DNA from: Brevundimonas diminuta
GTDB taxonomy: Bacteria; Pseudomonadota; Alphaproteobacteria; Caulobacterales; Caulobacteraceae
Assembly: GCF_022654015.1 (NCBI RefSeq)
Contig: NZ_CP073063.1
Location: 1,674,001 to 1,738,000, forward strand
Reading direction: 5' to 3'
Length of the DNA stretch: 64,000 nucleotides
In this document: positions 52,581 to 61,250 of the stretch, in pieces
Numbering within the stretch: the first letter of the stretch is position 1
Layout of the letters: each line of letters begins with the position of its first letter
Notes under the pieces: generated by a model
The model's input: the letters and a program-made list of their open reading frames with translations, nothing else
What the model was told of the DNA's origin: nothing
The model's database searches: none
Translations under genes and position numbers: made by a program

Positions 52581-54179
52581 GTGTCATTCATCCGCTTCGC
52601 CCCTCTCGCGGCAAGCCTGGCCTCTATGCTGCTGGCCATCCCGGCGCTGCCCGCCCGCTGGGCGTGGCCTGTACTCGCCCTGGCGGCGGTCCTGTCTGCG
52701 CTCGGACTATTAGACCTGGTCCAACCGGCGCATTCGGTCCGACGCAACTACCCAATCGTGGGCCGGCTTCGCTGGTTCTTTGAGGATATTCGTCCCGGCA
52801 TCAGGCAGTATCTCTTCGAAGACGAGCACGAGGAGACGCCGTTTTCCCGCAGCCAGCGCTCGCTGGTGTATGCGCGCGCCAAAAATGAGGTCAGCGACCG
52901 TCCGTTCGGAACTCTTCTGGACGTGTACGCGAACGGCTACGAATTCATCGCCCACTCCACCAGGCCTGTCCCCGCAGCGGATCCCGGCTCTTTCCGTGTT
53001 TCGATCGGGGGCGAAGCCTGTCAGCAGCCTTATTCCGCCTCAATCTTCAATATCTCCGCCATGAGCTTTGGCGCACTGAGCGCCAACGCCATTCGCGCGC
53101 TCAACAAGGGCGCCAAACTCGGGGGGTTCGCACATGACACGGGCGAAGGCTCCATCAGTCCCTATCACCGCGAGCACGGCGGCGACCTCATCTGGGAGAT
53201 CGGCAGCGGCTACTTCGGATGCCGCGACAACCAGGGACGGTTCGATCCCAACCGGTTCACCGAGCAGTCGGCCGATCCCCAGGTTCGGATGATTGAGTTG
53301 AAGATCAGCCAAGGCGCCAAGCCCGGCAAGGGCGGGATTCTGCCTGGCGAGAAGGTCACCCCCGAGATCGCGCTCACCCGCGGCATTCCCGTCGGCCGCG
53401 ATTGTATCTCTCCGCCAGGGCATTCGGCATTCAGCACGCCCCTGGAACTCGTTCGGTTCATCGCCCGCCTGCGCGAGTTGTCCGGCGGCAAGCCGGTGGG
53501 ATTCAAGCTTTGCGTAGGTCAGCCTTGGGAATTCATGGGCATTGTCAAGGCGATGCTTGAGACGGGCATTCTTCCTGACTACATCGTCGTCGACGGCGCC
53601 GAGGGAGGGACGGGGGCTGCGCCTCTCGAGTTTGCAGACCATCTGGGCATGCCGCTTCGCGAGAGTCTGCTCTTCGTCCACAACACCCTCGTGGGCGCGG
53701 GCTTGCGCGACCAGATCAAGATTGGCGCAGCGGGCAAGATCGTCAGCGCTTTCGATCTTGCGACGGTCATGGCGCTCGGCGCGGACTGGACCAATGCGGG
53801 GCGCGGCTTCATGTTCGCCATCGGCTGCATCCAGTCCCTCTCCTGCCACACGAATCAGTGCCCCACCGGCGTCGCCACTCAGGATCCGATGCGCCAGCGA
53901 GCGCTCGTGGTCAGCGACAAGGCCGAGCGCGTGCACAACTTCCATCGGAATACCTTGCTGGCCCTGTCCGAAATGATCGCCGCCGCCGGCCTGCACCATC
54001 CGAGCCGACTTGGGCCGCACCATCTCGTCCGTCGCGTCAGCCTGACCGAGATCAGACTATTCTCACAGCTGCACATTTTTCTTGAGAGGGGTGAGCTGTT
54101 GGCAGGCAACTCCCAGCGGGATTTCTATGGCGCGGCGTGGCGACTTGCACGGGCGGACAGTTTCGACATAGCGACCTGA
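52581..54179 (+). CDS. FMN-binding glutamate synthase family protein
   Basis: A 532-residue protein from GTG 52581 (MSFIRFAPLAASLASMLL). Two N-terminal hydrophobic helices (about 5-50) anchor it to the membrane, a known variant of the family. The central glutamate-synthase FMN/Fe-S domain contains SIFNISAMSFGALSANAIRALNKGA, DTGEGSISPYHREHGGDLIWEIGSGYFGCR, VVDGAEGGTGAAPLEFADHLG and the cluster-binding CIQSLSCHTNQCPTGVATQDP. There is no glutaminase domain, so ammonia-dependent or redox activity rather than classical GOGAT is likely. It sits 158 bp after the rnk unit. Confidence 0.88.
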   Translation: MSFIRFAPLAASLASMLLAIPALPARWAWPVLALAAVLSALGLLDLVQPAHSVRRNYPIVGRLRWFFEDIRPGIRQYLFEDEHEETPFSRSQRSLVYARAKNEVSDRPFGTLLDVYANGYEFIAHSTRPVPAADPGSFRVSIGGEACQQPYSASIFNISAMSFGALSANAIRALNKGAKLGGFAHDTGEGSISPYHREHGGDLIWEIGSGYFGCRDNQGRFDPNRFTEQSADPQVRMIELKISQGAKPGKGGILPGEKVTPEIALTRGIPVGRDCISPPGHSAFSTPLELVRFIARLRELSGGKPVGFKLCVGQPWEFMGIVKAMLETGILPDYIVVDGAEGGTGAAPLEFADHLGMPLRESLLFVHNTLVGAGLRDQIKIGAAGKIVSAFDLATVMALGADWTNAGRGFMFAIGCIQSLSCHTNQCPTGVATQDPMRQRALVVSDKAERVHNFHRNTLLALSEMIAAAGLHHPSRLGPHHLVRRVSLTEIRLFSQLHIFLERGELLAGNSQRDFYGAAWRLARADSFDIAT

Positions 54180-54740
54180 GCCAGTGATCGATCAATGCAT
54201 TTTTCGTTCTGACACGCGCGGCGGAGTCGGACCCCCGGCGGGTAAGCTGATGCCAGCGGCGAAAACGGTCCTTGTTGCCTTTCCAAACCTCCTCTCTTGG
54301 CCGACCGATCACGAGGCTATCCCCGTCTCGTCAGCCAGGGCACTCACGGCCACGCCGTCCTAAATGGACTGCCCGGGCCGGATCGAAGGCGCCGAACAGG
54401 GCGATATCCGCTCATGGCGCGTAGGCCGCGGCTTGTTCCGCGGCCTGATCCAGCGGCGGGTCACGCAGATCGAACGGGGGGGGGCGTCCCGGTGGACACT
54501 GATCTTCCAGAACGGTGGAAACTGGCGATACCCAGCGCACGCATATCGTGGGAGAGCGGCCGGTTTGCCCCGCTCTCCTGTGGGGAACAAGATCCTATCG
54601 TCCACTGATATTCTCTTGGGGCGGAAGCGGACGTTCCGCCGCCAAAGCCCCAATGACCGGATTGTCGGCGGGGGGAAGGCGCGGCCGACCGGTCGCGCGG
54701 GTCCACGACCCGTCCAGCGAGCGAATGACCGGTGATGGCG
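54180..54740. other. 561-bp region without a supported gene
   Basis: It lies between the convergent ends of the glutamate-synthase-like gene and the fixJ-like gene. Open frames exist on both strands (for example 54364-54735 plus) but none has a ribosome-binding site or recognisable protein. A 9-bp hairpin, AGGCCGCGG-N6-CCGCGGCCT, lies at 54423-54446 without a T-run. It may be a decayed gene or a transcription end. Confidence 0.4.
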
Positions 54741-55343
54741 CTAGCCGGCAGTCATGACAATCCTGACGAGTTCCGAAAGGCTGCCCGCCTGCATCTTGGT
54801 CATCGCGTTCGCGCGGTAGACCTCGACGGTGCGTGGGCTGATGCCGAGATCGAAGGCGATAACCTTGTTGGCGTGTCCCTTGACCAGGCCATCGACCACA
54901 TCGCGCTCGCGGGGCGACAGCGATTCCAGCCTGGCGACGAACTCGCGGCGATCGGCGTCCGCAGAGGTCGCCCTCTTAGCCTGCTCCAGCACGCGATGGA
55001 TTGAGCTGAGGAGAACCTCGTCATCAAAAGGCTTTTCGATGAAATCGACGACGCCGGCGCGCATCGCCTCGATTGCGAGGGGGACATCGGCGTGTCCGGT
55101 GATCACGATGACCGGTTCAACCGAACCGGTGTCGCGGAGCCTGCGGGCGAGTTCGAGTCCGGTCATGTCCGGCATGCGGACGTCGGTCACGATGCAACCG
55201 GCCGGACGATCGTTCTCCGCGAGCAAGGCGACAGCGGACTCATGGGTCCGCGCTGTCAGGTCGGCTGTCTCCAGCAGAAAGGCGATAGAATCGCGCACGG
55301 CCGCATCGTCGTCGACGATGTGAATAATGGTGTCAGTCGTCAT
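54741..55343 (-). CDS. fixJ: FixJ-like response regulator
   Basis: A 200-residue protein from ATG 55343 ([19 protein letters not shown]). Receiver domain residues are the acidic VDDD, phospho-acceptor Asp in [20 protein letters not shown], Thr in [17 protein letters not shown] and Lys in FIEKPFDDE. The LuxR-type HTH follows: [40 protein letters not shown]. This is the FixJ architecture, which activates hypoxia genes when phosphorylated by FixL. It overlaps the fixL-like stop by 11 bp. No fixK gene is in the window; the divergent alternative oxidase is a plausible target. Confidence 0.9.
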   Translation of the reverse strand: MTTDTIIHIVDDDAAVRDSIAFLLETADLTARTHESAVALLAENDRPAGCIVTDVRMPDMTGLELARRLRDTGSVEPVIVITGHADVPLAIEAMRAGVVDFIEKPFDDEVLLSSIHRVLEQAKRATSADADRREFVARLESLSPRERDVVDGLVKGHANKVIAFDLGISPRTVEVYRANAMTKMQAGSLSELVRIVMTAG

Positions 55344-56811
55344 CGGCAGCCTCCTCCTCGATACGGGCGCGCTGAAGCGTGAAATGGAAGACCGTCCCGC
55401 CGCCCGGGTTCGGTTCGAACCAGATTCGTCCGCCATGGGTCTCGATGATGGTTCGGGAAATAGATAGTCCCACGCCCATCCCGCTCCGCTTGCTGGTCAC
55501 GAAGGGCTGGAACAATTGCTCCGCGAGGTCCTGGCTGACGCCCGCTCCCGTGTCCGCGACCGAGATCCGCAACAGTTCGGTGTCGACCGGACCCGCGGCG
55601 ATGAGGAGCTCCCGCGTCGGTGACTCCTCCATCGCGTCCATGCCGTTGCGGATCAGGTTGAGCAGAACCTGTTGGATCTGAACCTTGTCAGCCAGAACGC
55701 GATCGGCGGAGGATTCGATGTCGAACCGCACCCGCACGCCGTGTTCACGCGCGCCGACGAGCGCCAGCGCGCTGGCCTCCTCGACGAGCTTCGGCAAGTC
55801 CTCGATGCGTCGCTCCGTTTCGCCGCGGGACACGAATTCGCGCAGCCGCCGGATGATGACACCCGCCCGCAAGGCCTGATCGGCCGCCAGATCAAGAGCG
55901 CTGGCGATGCGATCCTCGCCGAGGTCCCTCGAATCCAGGAGTCTCCTTGAGCCCTTCAGATAGTTCGAGATGGCGGTAAGCGGCTGGTTCAGTTCGTGCG
56001 CCAGCGCCGAGGCCATCTCGCCGAGGGCGGTGAGCCGGGAGACCCGCACGAGGTCGCTCTGCAACTCCTGCATCCGGGCCTCGGCCTGCTGACGTTCGGT
56101 CAGGTCGCGGACGAAGCCGGTGAAGAAGCGGCCCTCGGCGGTGCGCATCTCGCCGACGGCGAGCTCCATGGGGAAGGTAGAGCCGTCCTTGCGTTGGCCG
56201 ACAACGATCCGTCCGAGACCGATGATGCGTCGCTCGCCCGTTCTGTAGTAGCGCTGCAGATACCCGTCATGCGCCTCACGGTGGGGCGCCGGCATCAGAA
56301 CACTGACATTCTGGCCGATCGCATCGCCGACGGACCAGCCGAACAGGCGCTCCGCTGTCGGGCTGAAGGCGCGGATGAGACCGGCGTCGTCGATCAGGAT
56401 CATGGCGTCGGGAATGGTGTTCAGGATCAGCCTGAGATGGGTCTCCCGGGCCGAGAGGTCACGATGGGCGCGCTGGAACCACTCACCTCCGAGAGTGACC
56501 GCCGCCGCCACTCCTAGGAACAAGGCAGCCTCTAACCCGAGGGCCGGGTTGAGGGGCGAAAGCAGTAGCCCGGCGCCGAGACCGATCAGGGCCGCTGCGG
56601 TTCCGGACATCCAACCGCCCAGGGCCGCACCGACCACGACCGCCGGGACGAAAACCAGAAACGCGCCGTGGTCACCGATGCGCTCGCCGAGGGCGGCGCG
56701 CAGCCCCGCGCCGGCAAGGGCGACGACCGCCGCCGCCGCGACCGCCACCCATGGCGAGGCCGGTCGGATGAGGGCCGAGGGCGCGGTCTCCGGGGACTGA
56801 AAGGCTCGCAT
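55333..56811 (-). CDS. fixL: FixL-like membrane sensor histidine kinase lacking the canonical haem-ligand His
   Basis: This 492-residue protein has four or more N-terminal transmembrane helices (about 20-105), then a PAS domain (about 125-240; [34 protein letters not shown]) with PAC. The HisKA core follows ([23 protein letters not shown]) and an HATPase ([38 protein letters not shown]). Order and sequence match FixL. In classical FixL the haem-binding His precedes IIG-IGR; here the equivalent residues read [14 protein letters not shown], with Arg at that place. Oxygen sensing by haem is therefore doubtful. It overlaps the fixJ-like gene by 11 bp and is divergent from the alternative oxidase. 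Confidence 0.88.
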   Translation of the reverse strand: MRAFQSPETAPSALIRPASPWVAVAAAAVVALAGAGLRAALGERIGDHGAFLVFVPAVVVGAALGGWMSGTAAALIGLGAGLLLSPLNPALGLEAALFLGVAAAVTLGGEWFQRAHRDLSARETHLRLILNTIPDAMILIDDAGLIRAFSPTAERLFGWSVGDAIGQNVSVLMPAPHREAHDGYLQRYYRTGERRIIGLGRIVVGQRKDGSTFPMELAVGEMRTAEGRFFTGFVRDLTERQQAEARMQELQSDLVRVSRLTALGEMASALAHELNQPLTAISNYLKGSRRLLDSRDLGEDRIASALDLAADQALRAGVIIRRLREFVSRGETERRIEDLPKLVEEASALALVGAREHGVRVRFDIESSADRVLADKVQIQQVLLNLIRNGMDAMEESPTRELLIAAGPVDTELLRISVADTGAGVSQDLAEQLFQPFVTSKRSGMGVGLSISRTIIETHGGRIWFEPNPGGGTVFHFTLQRARIEEEAADDD

Positions 56812-56973
56812 CGATGCTCCTTGCCCCGTCCAGCGGGCGCCCGCGCCTCCGGGATTTCCCTTAGGGCGAAGACCCGAATACCGGCGTCGGGCGGTCGCTT
56901 CTACACCTGTCGCATCTTCAAGACGCCGCCGCAGCGGCCCGGAGCGCTCTCCGGATCACCAGGAGCCAAGGCC

Positions 56974-57663
56974 ATGACCGCCCCCCTCGTCGATCTTTCG
57001 ATCCATCATCAGCCCAAGGGACTGTCGGACCGGGTCGCCTTTGGCTTCACCAAACTGCTGCGCTTCTGCGCCGACACCTTCTTCGCCAAGCGCTACGGCC
57101 ACCGCGCCGTGGTGCTGGAGACCGTCGCGGCGGTGCCGGGCATGGTCGGCGCAACCATCAACCACCTCAGCTGCCTGCGCCGGATGTGCGACGACAAGGG
57201 CTGGATCAAAACCCTGATGGACGAGGCCGAAAACGAGCGCATGCACCTGATGACCTTCATCGAGATCTCGAAGCCGACCCTGTTCGAGCGCTTCGTCATC
57301 GTGTCGGTGCAGTGGGTATTCTATCTGTTCTTCTTCGGCCTCTACCTCGTTTCCTCGAAGACGGCCCACCGGGTGGTCGGCTATTTCGAGGAAGAGGCGG
57401 TGATCAGCTACACTCACTATCTGGCCGAGATCGATGAGGGCCGCAGCCCGAACGTGCCGGCCCCGGAGATCGCCAAGCGCTACTGGGGCTTGCCGGACGA
57501 CGCGACGCTGCGGGACGTAGTGCTGGTGGTCCGCGCCGACGAAGCGCATCACCGCGACGTCAACCACGGCTATGCCAACGAGCTCAGCGGACTGCCGATC
57601 CAAGCTGTAGCCCCATGCCCGCCGCATGCGGCGTTGGAGCCGACCTGGAAAGCAGCCGCCTGA
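56974..57663 (+). CDS. Alternative oxidase (cyanide-insensitive quinol oxidase)
   Basis: A 229-residue protein from ATG 56974 behind AGGAGCC; the longer frame overlaps the fixL-like gene and is rejected. The diiron ligands of the AOX family are present: [55 protein letters not shown] and [17 protein letters not shown]. The hydrophobic helix ([17 protein letters not shown]) matches the interfacial membrane anchor. It oxidises quinol with oxygen to water without proton pumping. The 162-bp gap to the fixL-like start holds both promoters, and the FixLJ-like pair may control it. Confidence 0.93.
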   Translation: MTAPLVDLSIHHQPKGLSDRVAFGFTKLLRFCADTFFAKRYGHRAVVLETVAAVPGMVGATINHLSCLRRMCDDKGWIKTLMDEAENERMHLMTFIEISKPTLFERFVIVSVQWVFYLFFFGLYLVSSKTAHRVVGYFEEEAVISYTHYLAEIDEGRSPNVPAPEIAKRYWGLPDDATLRDVVLVVRADEAHHRDVNHGYANELSGLPIQAVAPCPPHAALEPTWKAAA

Positions 57664-57681
57664 CCTAAGCCAACCGCGTCT

Positions 57682-57715
57682 AGCCCTCCCGTTCCGCTCT
57701 CACGGGAGGGCTTTT
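57682..57715 (+). terminator. Rho-independent terminator of the alternative oxidase gene
   Basis: AGCCCTCCCG and CGGGAGGGCT form a perfect 10-bp stem (57682-57691, 57703-57712) with an 11-base loop and a short T4 run. It lies 19 bp after the stop codon. Confidence 0.85.
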
Positions 57716-57937
57716 CGATGTGGACGGTGTTCCTTTTCGGCTGCGAACGACCGAACGCAAATATCCAGTTTCCGGCCATGACTGAATGTCCGCTTATGGC
57801 GCAAAGCTGCCGGTCCTCCTTAGTGCAGAGTACCAAAAGTGCACTGACGGCGCTGTCCGGCGATCGCCACGCGCCCGATTCTGACGCACCTTAAGTTCAC
57901 GCTGCAGCGCGCCGTGAGTGCGCAGATCGGGGAGTGC

Positions 57938-58819
57938 ATGGATCTAGAAGAGATGGCCACCACCCTTGAAGCGAGCGGCGAGTACCGAATTCTGCGCAAG
58001 CTGCGACCGCGACCGGCGATCGACCTAGCCAGCGCCGAAGGCCTTAGAACGGGCCTCTTCGTTGACGTTGAGACGACAGGCCTGAACGCGCGCGACGACG
58101 AGATAATTGAGCTCGCGATGACGCGCTTCTTCTACAGCGCCGACGGTCGGGTCCATGGCGTCGGCGAGAGCTTTCAAGCATTTCGCGAGCCCTCGAAACC
58201 TATCCCCGCCGAAGTGACCGCTATCACCGGTCTGACCGACGCGATGGTCGCTGGCCACGCCATTGATCCGGCGGAAGTGGCGGCCTTCGCATCAGGTGCG
58301 GCCTTCGTCGCTGCGCACAACGCGTCGTTTGATCGGCGCTTTCTCGAGCGGTTCTGCGACGTGTTCAGAACCAAGCCTTGGGCTTGCTCAATGTCGCAGG
58401 TCGATTGGGCAGGGGAGGGGTATGAGGGCGTCAAGCTTGCGTATTTGGCCAGCTCAGCGGGGTTCTTCTACGACAAGCATCGCGCGGTGAACGATTGCGC
58501 CGCAGCCATCGAGCTGCTGTCGCTGCCGTTGCCTAACAGCAAGACGCCAGCACTGTCGCTGCTGCTCGAGGCGGCGCGTCGCCCGACCTGGCGTGTCCGA
58601 GCCGAAGGCGCGCCGTTCGATCTCAAAGATGTTCTGAAGGCGAGGGGCTATCGTTGGGACGACGGTTCGACCGGCGCGCCGCGCGCCTGGTTCATCGACG
58701 TCAGCGATGCCGTCCGCGACGAAGAGCTGCGCTTTCTACAGACCGAGATCTATCAGCGCGAGGTCGACCTTCGGCCGATCAAGATCGACGCCTTCGATCG
58801 CTTTTCTGAACGGTGCTGA
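57938..58819 (+). CDS. DnaQ-like 3'-5' exonuclease
   Basis: A 293-residue protein from ATG 57938 (GTG 57914 is an alternative). DEDDh exonuclease motifs are Exo I in GLFVDVETTGLNARDDEIIELAM, Exo II in VAAHNASFDRRFLERF and Exo III in DKHRAVNDCAAAIELL (His and Asp). A C-terminal region (WRVRAEGAPFDLKDVLKARGYRW, EELRFLQTEIYQRE) is shared by a family of stand-alone exonucleases in alphaproteobacteria. It could degrade single-stranded DNA or act with the neighbouring McrBC-like system. A 322-bp gap separates it from that system, so co-transcription is not assured. Confidence 0.85.
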   Translation: MDLEEMATTLEASGEYRILRKLRPRPAIDLASAEGLRTGLFVDVETTGLNARDDEIIELAMTRFFYSADGRVHGVGESFQAFREPSKPIPAEVTAITGLTDAMVAGHAIDPAEVAAFASGAAFVAAHNASFDRRFLERFCDVFRTKPWACSMSQVDWAGEGYEGVKLAYLASSAGFFYDKHRAVNDCAAAIELLSLPLPNSKTPALSLLLEAARRPTWRVRAEGAPFDLKDVLKARGYRWDDGSTGAPRAWFIDVSDAVRDEELRFLQTEIYQREVDLRPIKIDAFDRFSERC

Positions 58820-59141
58820 TACTGGGCGAAGGGGATTGCGCATTCGCGCCGTGGCAGGCGGTCGCGGTGCTCTAAGGTCACGCTTGGCTCGCGATAGCAT
58901 GCCAACCTGGGAGGGAGGCAGAAAGGTCTGCACCTGCAACGTCGTGCAGCCTCGCTGGTCCGTGTGACGATGGCCGCTTCGCCGGTACTGCTCGACCAAA
59001 CTGTAGGCTAAGGTTGTGCTTTGTAATGAGTCTGGCGAGCGTTGATTTGATGTACCTTGACAATGGGCAGACTGGTCCGACTTCCGCATTCATACGGTGC
59101 CTTTCCGCGGTGTGTCGTCTTAGTCCGATCACCTAACTCCT
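58820..59141. other. 322-bp region without a supported gene, upstream of the McrBC-like module
   Basis: No convincing frame or RNA gene is seen. It is the likely site of the promoter of the McrB-like gene. Codon-like patterns in short frames here lack ribosome-binding sites. No clear hairpin terminator after the exonuclease was found. Confidence 0.4.
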
Positions 59142-61250
59142 ATGACCATCGAACCTTCTGCGGCTGCTGCCGAAGATGCGCACCTCGCTGACGACAGTGG
59201 ACGTCTTGGAGAGCTGCGCGCCGCCTGGGGAGTCGCTGCTGGGGCCCCGATCGTGGTCGTTGGCCGCTTGCTCAGGCGCGAAGCACATAACGCCTCGTTC
59301 TACCTCCTCGAAGACCTGGAGCATCCCGTTAGCGGCGTTGGCCTGGCCTATCCGACTCAAGAGTCTCCTGCGTCAGCGTATGTTGCTCCAACCACTGCAA
59401 AACGTGTTCTCGAGCAGACGGACCGACATGGCGAGACTGTGTGGGCCCTAGCCGAACTGGTGCTGTCGCCAGCAGAAGAGCGCAGGAAGCGTCGTAACCC
59501 TCATGGGTGCATGGTGCGGCCGGGCACGCTGCGCCTGCTCGAGGAGATCCCGCCGGACTGGGGAGCAAACGTCGGGAGCGGCGAGCCCATTCGACTGCTC
59601 GCGGCCTCCGCCCGAGAGGCGCTTGAACGACATGCACTCAGCCGGCTGGCAGAAGCCGATGAGGCGCTGGCTGCGGTCCGCGCTGCACGCGACAACCAGC
59701 AGAGATTACTTGAAGAGGGAACACGTGCGCTTGCGTCGCTGGCAGATACGATTTCCGAAAAAGATGAGCAACTTGACGACCTCCACGAAACAATCGCCCT
59801 AGAGACCCGCACAATGGAAGAACGTTTTGGGCGTCTGTCTGACCTTTTAAGTAGGAGGGGGGATCGGCTGGTGGCGCTCGGTCTGATCGACCAGGACGAT
59901 CTTGAGGCGTTACAGCCAGGGACAGTTCCGGCAGTCGTCAGCAGCGAATCTAGGTTTTCCGGCGACTATTCCGAGCTTGCTCCGCTGCTTCAGGCTAAGC
60001 TTCGAGACGACGGGATGCTGTTTGCCCAGGCTCAGCTCCGCGACTTTGTAGCCCTCCTCCGAACCCACGACCTGGTCGTACTGGCGGGTGACTCCGGCAC
60101 AGGCAAAACCAGCCTCGTACGAACGGTTGCTGCGGCCATCGGCGCTCGCTGCTCAATTATTCCGGTTAAACCTAATTGGTCGGGACCTGAGGACTTGCTG
60201 GGCTATTACAACCCTCTGCAGCGAAGCTACCACTCAACGCCCTTCTTGCAGGCACTGCAGCGGGCGGAGGCCGAACCGGACAGGCTGCATTTCATCTGCC
60301 TCGACGAGATGAACCTTGCGCGGGTGGAATACTATTTCGCAGACTTTTTGAGCCTGCTCGAGAAGCGTTCAGAGCTTCCGATCATCCCGATCCATACCGC
60401 AGATGAGGAAAGACATACCCTAGTCGACAACGGCCTTTTCCTGGTGCTTGAAGCGGAAGCGCGGCGTCGTGCGGGCCTGGCCGACAATGCGACGCTGGAA
60501 GACCTGCTCCGGGATGAGACTGCGAACCGCATACTGCACCAGCTGGGTGGATTCACGGATGCGGAATCGGTTCTTTCTCATCACGGGCGTCTGCGACGGG
60601 CACTGACCGCGAGCATCAGAACGCCGACGGAGTTGAAGTTCCCAGAAAACGTCAGGATTTTTGGTGCGATCAACGTGGATGAGACCACGCATTATCTATC
60701 GGCCAAAGTCCTAGACCGAGTGCACGTGATGCGGTTCACCAATCCGTCACTAACCGACTGGGACGCACTAGAAGCCGAAGCAGATGCCTACCCAGAGGCC
60801 GAGCGCTCTCCGTCGTTGCGCCTCGAGCCCGAACAGCTCGGAGTTCGCTCAGACTACCCAGCCTTCGACCGCAGGAAGCCGGAAACGGCGTTTCTGCTGA
60901 AACTTGTTCGCGACTATCTCGATCCTCTCGGTGTCGAGTTTGGCTTGCGTGCACTTCGCCAGTCGCTTGGCTATTTGGAGGCGGCCACGCTCGCGGGCAT
61001 CGACCCACAGACCGCTCGCAACAATGTCATGCTTCACAAGGTGCTCCCGAAGCTGACAATGGATACATCCCGCATCGGCGCGAACGGACTTTCTCGGCGA
61101 GAGATCCTAGTCAGCCTGAGAGACTACCTGGATACTGGTATTGACCGCGCAAAGCTCTCGCCTGGTGCTGATGACTGCGTGGCGATGTTGGATCGTCTGA
61201 TCGCCGCCGCGGAAGGCAATAATGGGATCGCCAGCTATTGGCTTCGTTGA
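59142..61250 (+). CDS. McrB-like AAA+ ATPase with a coiled-coil segment
   Basis: This 702-residue protein has an N-terminal domain (about 1-150) not recognised. A coiled coil spans about 155-240 (LERHALSRLAEADEALAAVR, ISEKDEQLDDLHETIALE). The AAA+ core has Walker A GDSGTGKT at about 316-323, Walker B LHFICLDEMNLARVEYYFAD at about 382-401 and a sensor segment RIFGAINVDETTHYLSAKV at about 505-523. LDEMN-AR-E-YF-D and N-x-DETT are marks of the McrB-like family of type IV restriction and related conflict systems. Its stop overlaps the next gene's TTG start (TTGA), so the nuclease partner is coupled. It probably moves DNA or RNA to the partner nuclease. Confidence 0.85.
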   Translation: MTIEPSAAAAEDAHLADDSGRLGELRAAWGVAAGAPIVVVGRLLRREAHNASFYLLEDLEHPVSGVGLAYPTQESPASAYVAPTTAKRVLEQTDRHGETVWALAELVLSPAEERRKRRNPHGCMVRPGTLRLLEEIPPDWGANVGSGEPIRLLAASAREALERHALSRLAEADEALAAVRAARDNQQRLLEEGTRALASLADTISEKDEQLDDLHETIALETRTMEERFGRLSDLLSRRGDRLVALGLIDQDDLEALQPGTVPAVVSSESRFSGDYSELAPLLQAKLRDDGMLFAQAQLRDFVALLRTHDLVVLAGDSGTGKTSLVRTVAAAIGARCSIIPVKPNWSGPEDLLGYYNPLQRSYHSTPFLQALQRAEAEPDRLHFICLDEMNLARVEYYFADFLSLLEKRSELPIIPIHTADEERHTLVDNGLFLVLEAEARRRAGLADNATLEDLLRDETANRILHQLGGFTDAESVLSHHGRLRRALTASIRTPTELKFPENVRIFGAINVDETTHYLSAKVLDRVHVMRFTNPSLTDWDALEAEADAYPEAERSPSLRLEPEQLGVRSDYPAFDRRKPETAFLLKLVRDYLDPLGVEFGLRALRQSLGYLEAATLAGIDPQTARNNVMLHKVLPKLTMDTSRIGANGLSRREILVSLRDYLDTGIDRAKLSPGADDCVAMLDRLIAAAEGNNGIASYWLR

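Noticed and set aside
53040..54023. 327-codon minus-strand frame opposite the glutamate-synthase-like gene
   Set aside because: Antisense to conserved FMN and Fe-S motifs; no features of its own.
54423..54446. Intrinsic terminator
   Set aside because: Good 9-bp stem but no T-run on either side.
54364..54735. 123-codon plus frame between the glutamate-synthase-like and fixJ-like genes
   Set aside because: Arg-rich low-information sequence without start signal; could be decayed but cannot be supported.
56812..56973. FNR/FixK box (TTGAT-N4-ATCAA) upstream of the alternative oxidase
   Set aside because: No such palindrome is visible in the 162-bp gap.
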